A DNA stretch of 64,000 nt, taken from positions 31,571,001 to 31,635,000 of the forward strand of contig CM060831.1 of the NCBI GenBank assembly GCA_030762175.1. The letters are read 5' to 3'. Position 1 is the stretch's first letter; the number at the start of each line of letters is the position of its first letter. A model generated the notes under the pieces. It saw only the letters and a program-made list of their open reading frames with translations, did no database searches and was not told the DNA's origin. This DNA comes from Metallyticus violacea (Eukaryota; Arthropoda; Insecta; Mantodea; Metallyticidae). The translations under genes were made by a program, and so were the position numbers. Of the stretch, positions 63,481-64,000 are shown piece after piece.

Positions 63481-63942
63481 GTTGTCGTCATCATCATAAT
63501 ATACAGTGTTAAATAAATTGATACTCAAATAACTATTGTATTCTTGTCCTATTTTAAAAACAGATATTACAATAGCTACTTAGCAATCTTATCTAATTTA
63601 TAAACTACATAATCAACATCATCATTTTATAATATAATAGTGTACATAGATGATATTTCATTTAAGGAACTTTTAAGCATAATCAATAAATATATTTGTA
63701 GTCATTAATTTGAAGCTTACCTTTCCTGAGGATTGAATACCCTTCATAACAATAAAGAAAACTGTAATCCATGCCAGCAACAAAAGAATTACAATCCACC
63801 ATTTCAGACCACCAGTCTCTTCAATGTTTGGTGCAGCATCAAGGGTAGTCCTGTACCAGAAGTAAGCTGTCTCTGAAGACAAGGCACACTCCTGTACTGG
63901 TGTACCATTTATAGTAGGACATGTTGCCCAGGGCAAAGGACT
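20819..63942 (-). CDS. SLC6-family sodium-coupled transporter gene, 5' partial (ten proposed exons)
   Basis: The gene encodes a plasma-membrane symporter of the SLC6 family, probably of the neutral amino-acid/orphan branch (SLC6A15-A20-like). Seen: eight exons with matching phases carry extracellular loop 2 with its cysteine pair, then TM4 to TM12 in the family order. TM6 has the unwound segment ending SYN, and TM8 has the LGLGSQ motif. Two further exons extend a cytoplasmic tail to a stop. The proposed exons are 63721-63942, 61035-61145, 60134-60375, 54163-54307, 51608-51809, 50056-50215, 46993-47155, 45212-45412, 40047-40100 and 20819-20965. They sum to 1647 bp with no stop before the final TGA. 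TM1-TM3 and the start codon lie outside the window. The branch assignment is from remembered family patterns. The substrate cannot be read from the sequence. Confidence is high for the first eight exons and moderate for the two tail exons. Confidence 0.85.
22540..22690 (-). repeat. SINE copy (same family as at 26.6 and 27.2 kb), partial
   Basis: It shares ordered blocks with the two SINEs that split the Tc1-like relic: TTTTGCTCAGAGGTCTCT, TTCAGGCTTAA, GCTGTAAATC, TTTTACTTCCC, GAAGGAAGCCATACTTAGGA and TTTATGCCC. The order matches those copies, and the tRNA-like head would lie to the right but is absent here. It is diverged and truncated. Confidence 0.7.
22966..23835. repeat. Large diverged inverted repeat (foldback), arms about 380 bp
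   Basis: The left arm (about 22966-23342) aligns with the reverse complement of the right arm (about 23440-23835) over their whole length, with many substitutions and small gaps. Shared anchors include GCAGTCAGAG, TCCTGGCAAAG, ATGAAAATTAGTACATA, TATCCACACA, TGTCCATGAATTGCA and CCTGATATTTGG. The spacer is about 100 bases. The right arm on the minus strand is open for some 70 codons (containing [14 protein letters not shown]), while the corresponding left-arm frame has stops. Family unknown. Confidence 0.7.
23870..25730. other. AT-rich sequence, no gene seen
   Basis: I see nothing beyond a poly-G run near 24425 and ordinary AT-rich sequence. Confidence 0.6.
25725..25924 (+). mobile_element. 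Possible LINE ORF1-like coiled-coil fragment
   Basis: One plus-strand frame is open for roughly 68 codons and is charged and Lys/Glu-rich (for example [20 protein letters not shown], then [11 protein letters not shown]), with a heptad-like pattern and a stop at the end. Coiled-coil peptides of this kind occur in ORF1 of LINEs, but I recognise no specific family and an exon of a host gene is not excluded. Confidence 0.3.
26628..26878 (-). repeat. tRNA-derived SINE inserted in the Tc1-like relic, 13-bp target duplication
   Basis: The element is 251 bp, read on the minus strand. Its tRNA-like head at the right has a GGTTCAATCC B box (26846-26855). A body follows, then a tail of short A/T-rich sequence at the left. 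GTCCTCTAATGGA (26615-26627) and GTCCTCTGATGGA (26879-26891) flank it, a 13-bp target-site duplication with one change. The body matches the copies at 22540 and 27166. Confidence 0.8.
27166..27401 (-). repeat. Second SINE copy in the same Tc1-like relic, 11-bp target duplication
   Basis: It is the same family and orientation as the copy at 26628, but truncated within the tRNA-like head. The flanks GTTTTGTACTT at 27155-27165 and 27402-27412 are identical, so this insertion was separate from the first. Shared body blocks include CAGAGGCCTCTCTTTCAGGCTT and GAAGCCATACTTAGGATTTTTAT in diverged form. Confidence 0.8.
27560..31050. other. AT-rich sequence, no gene seen
   Basis: I see no gene, RNA or recognisable transposon here. 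Open frames are short and lack family patterns. Confidence 0.6.
31056..31235 (-). other. Unassigned 59-codon open frame ending in a stop
   Basis: A minus-strand frame without an initial ATG runs for 59 codons to a TGA. It includes [18 protein letters not shown], then an acidic end ([11 protein letters not shown]). The composition is protein-like (amphipathic, acidic tail) rather than AT-rich noise. It might be the C-terminal end of a decayed transposase of the Tigger/pogo kind or a terminal exon. I recognise no family. Confidence 0.3.
32103..32788 (+). mobile_element. LINE 3' end with zinc knuckle and ATTC tail
   Basis: The plus strand encodes a CX2C-X6-H-X4-C knuckle ([16 protein letters not shown]) from about 32326, preceded by an Arg/Lys-rich segment and followed by [11 protein letters not shown] and a stop. 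This is the usual C-terminus of many non-LTR retrotransposon reverse transcriptases. A 3' untranslated stretch then ends in ATTCATTCATTCAT near 32775, a typical tandem LINE tail. A 102-bp insertion with perfect 13-bp target duplication lies at 32458-32559. The element is 5' truncated. Confidence 0.6.
32458..32559. mobile_element. 102-bp insertion with perfect 13-bp target duplication
   Basis: CAATTAAAATTTT at 32445-32457 and 32560-32572 flanks a 102-bp insert. Its interior contains TTGCACAGTGAAGCC and then GACAAGTAAGTGAAGC...TTCAACTAAATCATACAATAAT. The second block recurs directly at 56530-56583 after a Penelope-like tail, and in diverged reverse orientation at 33044-33100. The first block recurs in reverse at 56590-56640. 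It is short, has no open frame and looks like a small retroposed piece of a PLE 3' flank. Confidence 0.65.
33411..33862. mobile_element. Two Penelope-like tails back-to-back (inverted pair)
   Basis: The left half (minus strand) and right half (plus strand) are diverged copies of the same PLE C-terminus and 3' region, with the junction near 33652. Left reads [10 protein letters not shown] and right reads [10 protein letters not shown], both matching [10 protein letters not shown] of the element at 55.2 kb. Both continue into TGTCAACC...GTGAGC and the ACATG-TTTCRTGAG motif, and end in similar sequence near 33411 and 33862. Coding sequence upstream of this tail is absent on both sides, so both are heavily 5' truncated. 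Confidence 0.75.
34566..34826 (+). pseudogene. hAT-type transposase C-terminal fragment
   Basis: An open plus-strand frame of 86 codons contains [20 protein letters not shown], closely resembling the hAT dimerisation-domain signature (..LTIPVSTASAERSFSALKRI..). The following residues are less typical but stay in frame to a TAG. No upstream hAT catalytic region is recognisable in the preceding kilobase, so it is a 3' remnant of a cut-and-paste transposon or a domesticated fragment. No terminal repeats were found. Confidence 0.5.
34830..36410. other. AT-rich sequence, no gene seen
   Basis: Several open frames of 60-90 codons occur on both strands, but none shows a family pattern. I see no repeat. 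Confidence 0.55.
36418..36834 (-). pseudogene. DUF4817-type (mariner-like) transposase, N-terminal third
   Basis: A 138-codon open frame starts [19 protein letters not shown]. The start is chosen because family members begin with M-x-K-S-Q-Y/F-T. It has the DUF4817 helix-turn-helix region ([19 protein letters not shown]), a second HTH-like block ([19 protein letters not shown]), and then [16 protein letters not shown], which in relatives leads into the catalytic core. It stops soon after NFCN, before any catalytic Asp, so the nuclease is missing. The frame is open longer than the neighbours. It might be a recent truncation or a DNA-binding-only derivative. GC- and CpG-rich sequence continues upstream to about 37060. 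Confidence 0.75.
37065..40040. other. AT-rich sequence, no gene seen
   Basis: I see nothing I can name here. A few CpG-containing patches lie at 37300-37460, but no coding pattern goes with them. Confidence 0.55.
40047..40100 (-). CDS. Possible 54-bp exon in the SLC6 C-terminal tail
   Basis: This is a proposed micro-exon of 18 codons ([18 protein letters not shown]), phase 0 to 0. An attatag acceptor and a gtaacc donor flank it. The block is strikingly GC- and CpG-rich inside AT-rich intron sequence, and it keeps frame between the exon ending GDVD and the one starting LDEYHD. The Gly/Ser/Pro composition suits a flexible cytoplasmic tail. Alternative: the plus strand also reads open after an acag acceptor and ends ...GSGYN plus a stop, so it could be the last exon of another gene. 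It could also be an alternatively used cassette. No homologue is known to me for this short peptide. Confidence 0.5.
41180..41290 (-). repeat. Possible tRNA-like SINE head
   Basis: On the minus strand GAGTTCGATCC resembles a polymerase-III B box. I could not identify a convincing A box or tail. Confidence 0.25.
42624..43020 (+). repeat. Partial tandem duplication, unit about 270 bp
   Basis: The block starting ATGAATTTATCACTTG near 42624 recurs near 42894, with TTTCTATCATTATGCAAT, AGTGAA-TGATCC, GATAGG-TGACCA and TATACATTTAG-TTTACACTT in the same order. The second unit is shortened at its right side. Confidence 0.7.
42681..43452. mobile_element. TIR repeat with ATAGGGTGACCA-type ends, hAT-like
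   Basis: The left end ATAGGGTGACCA and the right end TGGTCACCATAC are inverted relatives. Inside, AAAAAGAGGACA-like blocks occur near the left end and AGGAGGGAGGACAT and AAAAAAAGGATGTG near the right. This resembles non-autonomous hAT elements with GGTGACCA termini. A TTA microsatellite and a long T-run sit inside. The short minus-strand frame at its right end is not a gene. Confidence 0.5.
43054..43119. repeat. TTA microsatellite running into poly-T
   Basis: A pure TTA tract is directly followed by more than 20 T residues. Confidence 0.95.
45212..45412 (-). CDS. SLC6 exon: TM12 and start of the C-terminal tail
   Basis: The exon has 67 codons, phase 0 to 0. It starts [11 protein letters not shown], enters a hydrophobic TM12 ending [11 protein letters not shown], then turns basic and cytoplasmic (RRCQC...). 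It ends at GDVD before a strong gtgagt donor. The acceptor (ccaacag) has a poor pyrimidine tract. It has no stop codon before the donor, so at least one more exon must exist. The two candidates given below supply it. Confidence 0.9.
45413..46992 (-). other. SLC6 intron (1.6 kb)
   Basis: This intron separates the TM11 and TM12 exons. An AAT microsatellite sits 35 bases upstream of the TM12 exon acceptor. The rest is AT-rich and shows no gene or transposon that I can recognise. Confidence 0.85.
45448..45498. repeat. AAT microsatellite next to the TM12 exon
   Basis: Pure AAT repeats lie about 35 bases upstream of the exon's acceptor on the coding strand. This may explain that exon's weak pyrimidine tract: on the coding strand the region is ATT repeats. 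Confidence 0.95.
46993..47155 (-). CDS. SLC6 exon: intracellular loop and TM11
   Basis: The exon is 163 bp. One base completes the split Lys codon, and it leaves in phase 0. It starts [14 protein letters not shown], the conserved intracellular loop before TM11. [14 protein letters not shown] and a hydrophobic TM11 follow. It ends in an aromatic-rich extracellular stretch (YQAWNAAK). The acceptor is ctattttag and the donor is gtaaga. Confidence 0.92.
48405..48440 (-). ncRNA. Hammerhead-like ribozyme core at the PLE 3' end
   Basis: On the minus strand CTGAAGA (the conserved CUGANGA box) is followed by a stem-loop, GGAGC-GATTA-GCTCC, and then GAAAC. These are two of the three conserved elements of a type-I hammerhead, in the correct order. 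Hammerheads are known in Penelope-like elements. The motif overlaps the coding end and stop codon. I could not define stems I and III or the NUH cleavage site, so activity is unproven. Confidence 0.4.
48419..49000 (-). mobile_element. Penelope-like element 3' part with GIY-YIG domain
   Basis: On the minus strand, a linker segment ([12 protein letters not shown]) leads into [20 protein letters not shown], the GIY...YIG core. A CX2C sits inside, followed by [20 protein letters not shown], and VWENIYIW with the expected Glu-Asn. The frame then runs to [11 protein letters not shown] and ends GTEDGSD plus a stop. GIY-YIG endonucleases nick the target in PLE insertion. The nuclease frame is intact over 120 codons, but the upstream reverse transcriptase is missing and the preceding linker has a stop. 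It sits inside an SLC6 intron in the gene's own orientation. Confidence 0.85.
49193..49530 (+). repeat. SINE-like block with TTCTA pentamer tail
   Basis: The block is markedly richer in GC than its surroundings. It starts with a tRNA-like stretch (GTGTGATGGTAGTGTACT), passes through about 230 bases without a supported gene, and ends in about nine TTCTA repeats. A GC-rich retroposed body plus a tandem short-repeat tail is typical of some SINEs. The one open frame across it (Trp-rich) has no family pattern. I found no clear target duplication. Confidence 0.45.
49481..49530. repeat. TTCTA pentanucleotide repeat
   Basis: Tandem TTCTA units, with the last two changed to TCCTA. Confidence 0.95.
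50056..50215 (-). CDS. SLC6 exon: TM9 and TM10
   Basis: The exon is 160 bp. Two bases complete a Gly codon, and it leaves after two bases of a Lys codon. It encodes a hydrophobic segment with [17 protein letters not shown], then TM10 with [15 protein letters not shown]. The GAGEYW and LLE-YGHKK motifs are typical of arthropod and vertebrate SLC6 proteins. The acceptor is ttgttgcag. The donor gttagt is weaker than the others, but it is the only choice that keeps frame with the next exon. Confidence 0.9.
50216..51607 (-). other. SLC6 intron (1.4 kb)
   Basis: About half of this intron is the second copy of the TIR element described at 50580-51291. I see nothing in the remaining sequence. Confidence 0.85.
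50580..51291. mobile_element. Non-autonomous TIR element, copy 2 (about 710 bp)
   Basis: The left end contains ATGTGAGCATTTTGTTCAC and the right end is its near inverse (GTGAGCAAAATGCTCACACAT). Interior blocks match the copy at 9913-10503 in order and orientation: TTATTTTAAAG, GACTTTTTATTCTT, TGTGAGCATTTCT, CACCATCCTGT, CAAGAATT, TTTTTCACAGACTC and TAGCATGCTCATAGG. It is longer than copy 1 because of internal differences. It lies inside an SLC6 intron and has no open frame. Confidence 0.65.
51608..51809 (-). CDS. SLC6 exon: end of loop 4 and TM8
   Basis: The exon is 202 bp, entering in phase 0 and leaving after one base of a codon. It starts [16 protein letters not shown] and continues to [15 protein letters not shown] and [10 protein letters not shown]. 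The LGLGSQ segment of TM8 contributes to a sodium site in structurally studied SLC6 members. The acceptor is atttttcag and the donor is gtaaat. An Ile/Asp-rich stretch and a basic KRIRKQ segment form the following intracellular loop. Confidence 0.93.
52687..53600 (+). pseudogene. Mariner-like transposase relic
   Basis: Plus-strand frames contain, in order: [16 protein letters not shown] and [12 protein letters not shown] (the second HTH and linker, compare HLNMRRVCARWVP), [17 protein letters not shown] (compare LT-EQK-RRVE), [15 protein letters not shown] near 53205-53245 (the GDE[ST]W motif with the first catalytic Asp kept), and GVLLVD near 53395. The left edge (ATGAGGGGCTTTTGGAAAA) resembles a mariner-type terminus. 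Stops and shifts break the frame, and the second and third catalytic motifs are not recognisable, so it is dead. Confidence 0.6.
53649..53837 (+). pseudogene. DUF4817-type transposase, C-terminal end
   Basis: A plus-strand frame reads [21 protein letters not shown] and, after one internal [15 protein letters not shown] and HIENIL plus a stop. It resembles the end of DUF4817-linked mariner-like transposases (..LWGYLKDRVY...L.DLK..I...IP.ELLR...). Its N-terminal counterpart occurs separately at 36418-36834. It directly follows the mariner-like relic, so the two may be a chimera or one element I have read as two. Confidence 0.55.
54163..54307 (-). CDS. SLC6 exon: extracellular loop 4
   Basis: The exon is 145 bp. 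One base completes an Asn codon begun in the preceding exon, and it leaves in phase 0. It encodes a hydrophilic loop with two N-glycosylation sequons (NDT and NST) and ends SLAEQLDQ. It joins AAEGTGLAF of the next exon, matching the long loop 4 of orphan-branch SLC6 proteins. The acceptor is ctgtttcag and the donor is gtaggt. The intron before it is 5.8 kb and full of transposon relics, but the splice phases match, so no exon appears to be missing. Confidence 0.85.
54310..55070. other. Intronic AT-rich sequence, nothing seen
   Basis: I see no gene or repeat between the loop-4 exon acceptor and the Penelope-like element. Confidence 0.6.
55074..56369 (-). mobile_element. Penelope-like element with RT (YVDD) and GIY-YIG remnants
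   Basis: On the minus strand the RT core reads [20 protein letters not shown], then WY-stop-YVDDVF near 56147-56160 (catalytic Asp pair kept), [18 protein letters not shown] and LPFLDLKI. Shifted pieces lead to a GIY-YIG-end segment ([73 protein letters not shown]) ending at 55192. A 3' untranslated part reaches 55074. Two stops in the RT core (before EQSSG and before YVDD) make it dead. The RT start is missing, cut at the junction with an opposing PLE tail near 56369. Confidence 0.85.
56369..56640 (+). mobile_element. Opposing Penelope-like tail (plus strand)
   Basis: The plus strand reads [22 protein letters not shown] from about 56368, matching the FD-x-x-x-ADN...FINRPPE pattern of other PLE C-termini here. 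It continues to a stop and then ATGATGA, a stem-loop (GAAC-AAAAC-GTTC) and GGAAAC near 56470-56510, a degenerate hammerhead-like core. The 3' flank carries the short repeat blocks also seen in the 102-bp insertion at 32458. The tail lies head-to-head with the minus-strand PLE at 55074-56369, so the two diverge from one junction. Confidence 0.65.
56650..57310. other. Intronic sequence without recognised gene
   Basis: Richer in GC than usual intron here. Minus-strand frames show weak transposase-like pieces that I cannot assign. Confidence 0.5.
57372..58235 (-). pseudogene. Mariner transposase pseudogene
   Basis: This is the coding part of the element above. Frames change near 58050, 57900 and 57600. 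The usual mariner transposase is about 345 residues, and here about 285 codon equivalents remain. The HHDNAP motif with the second catalytic Asp is absent, while GDES and PDLAPCDF are present. The block is GC-richer than the surrounding intron, suggesting later arrival than the AT-rich background. Confidence 0.85.
57689..57711. repeat. Poly-T (poly-A on the coding strand) inside the mariner
   Basis: A homopolymer run of about 20 bases, at the place where mariner proteins carry a short KKAR-type basic stretch. Confidence 0.9.
58700..59400 (-). pseudogene. maT (DD37D mariner-like) transposase relic
   Basis: On the minus strand a frame of about 120 codons includes [19 protein letters not shown] (compare HPASVMVWWGVSYNGVTEL), [19 protein letters not shown] and [11 protein letters not shown]. 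It continues after a stop with [22 protein letters not shown], the region of the third catalytic Asp (S-P-D-L-N in relatives, S-A-D-F-N here). The second Asp of QQDSAPA is lost. An N-terminal trace ([10 protein letters not shown]) lies near 59350. No terminal repeats were defined. Confidence 0.8.
59957..60026. repeat. GAGG/GGAA-rich microsatellite
   Basis: A purine-only tract of GAGG and GGAA units in the SLC6 intron, about 110 bases downstream of the TM6-TM7 exon on the coding strand. Confidence 0.95.
60134..60375 (-). CDS. SLC6 exon: TM6 (unwound segment) and TM7
   Basis: The exon is 242 bp, entering in phase 0 and leaving after two bases of a codon. It encodes the [17 protein letters not shown] stretch, then IAFGSYN, the discontinuous TM6 that lines the substrate pocket in this family. 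A short intracellular loop with NNC and a hydrophobic TM7 ending ILGFKA follow. The acceptor is atttcag and the donor is gtaaga. The SYN plus NNC pattern and the following loop place it near the SLC6A15-A20 branch rather than the monoamine or GABA carriers. Confidence 0.92.
60376..61034 (-). other. SLC6 intron (0.66 kb)
   Basis: This is the shortest intron of the gene in this window, with a gtaagt donor and an atttcag acceptor. It is AT-rich and I see no repeat or gene inside it. Confidence 0.85.
61035..61145 (-). CDS. SLC6 exon: TM5 and start of loop 3
   Basis: The exon has 37 codons, phase 0 to 0, with acceptor ttttag and donor gtaagt. It starts [10 protein letters not shown], which directly continues the QSSGK of the preceding exon to give the family's SSGKVVYFT-type junction. 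A hydrophobic TM5 follows. The segment ending LIHMYTPK leads into extracellular loop 3, as in SLC6A15-like proteins. Confidence 0.9.
62120..62956. mobile_element. Possible hAT-like repeat with GTAACTT-rich ends
   Basis: The two ends are rich in AGTTAC/GTAACT words in inverted arrangement. CAACAGTTACTTTTTC and the following GGTAACAGTG are at the left. AACTTACCCAACTCTGG at the right reads in reverse as CCAGAGTTGGGTAAGTT. Such ends are typical of a class of non-autonomous hAT elements (CAGTGTTGGGTAAGTTACTTT-type). There is no open frame. Confidence 0.45.
63426..63497. repeat. ATC trinucleotide microsatellite
   Basis: Some twenty ATC units with few interruptions, in the SLC6 intron. Confidence 0.95.
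63721..63942 (-). CDS. SLC6 exon: extracellular loop 2 and TM4
   Basis: This is the first exon of the gene inside the window. It has 74 codons, phase 0 to 0. It opens with SPLPWATC and has a second cysteine eleven residues later, the pair that forms the loop-2 disulfide in SLC6 proteins. An N-glycosylation sequon (NGT) lies between the cysteines. An ETGGLKW segment then leads into a hydrophobic TM4 near residues 48-68, and the exon ends KGIQSSGK. The acceptor is a pyrimidine-rich tract ending ttgcag and the donor is gtaagc. The upstream exons with the TM1 sodium and substrate residues are not in the window. Confidence 0.9.
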
Positions 63943-64000
63943 CTGCAATAAAAAGTGTCTTTTACTAGGATTCTATCCACATTTTTAAGATAAATCTACC

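Larger units (their letters stand above)
61146..63720 (-). other. SLC6 intron (2.6 kb)
   Basis: This intron separates the TM4 and TM5 exons. It contains a hAT-like TIR repeat (62120-62956) and an ATC microsatellite (63426-63497). The rest is AT-rich sequence in which I see nothing. Confidence 0.85.

Noticed and set aside
63426..63497. Possible CRISPR-like or coding Asp/His run
   Set aside because: It is a plain ATC microsatellite in an intron. There are no spacers.

Overview
This is one window of an AT-rich eukaryotic nuclear genome. It carries a multi-exon gene with GT-AG introns of 0.7 to 19 kb, many microsatellites, and many decayed transposons: Penelope-like retroelements (PLEs), mariner, maT, Tc1-like, DUF4817-type and hAT relics, LINE fragments and tRNA-derived SINEs. 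The transporter sequence and this mixture of elements fit an arthropod best. I cannot separate insect from arachnid by eye.

The only convincing host gene is on the minus strand. It encodes an SLC6-family (sodium-coupled neurotransmitter/amino-acid symporter) protein closest to the orphan/neutral amino-acid branch (SLC6A15-A20-like). Eight exons between 63942 and 45212 run from extracellular loop 2 through TM12. Their splice phases agree, and each boundary has GT and AG. The N-terminal exons (TM1-TM3) lie beyond position 64000. I also propose two tail exons by reading: a 54-bp in-phase exon at 40047-40100 and an acidic terminal exon at 20819-20965 ending in TGA. Together the ten exons give 1647 bp, or 548 codons plus a stop.

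The introns hold most of the mobile DNA. The 5.8-kb intron 54308-60133 contains a PLE with reverse transcriptase and GIY-YIG domains, a second PLE tail back-to-back with it, a mariner with intact inverted termini but an internal deletion, and a maT relic. Other introns hold a PLE GIY-YIG end, a mariner-like relic joined to a DUF4817-type transposase end, a TIR element with a second copy 40 kb away, hAT-like repeats, and a Tc1-like relic split by two SINE insertions with target duplications.

The first 20.8 kb, downstream of the gene, has no convincing host gene. It holds a decayed PLE (about 1.5-3.2 kb), a LINE fragment (3.2-3.9 kb), the first copy of the TIR element (9.9-10.5 kb), SINE-like units and a LINE zinc-knuckle remnant. 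I found no rRNA gene, intact tRNA gene or CRISPR array. Most short open frames are chance or antisense frames.
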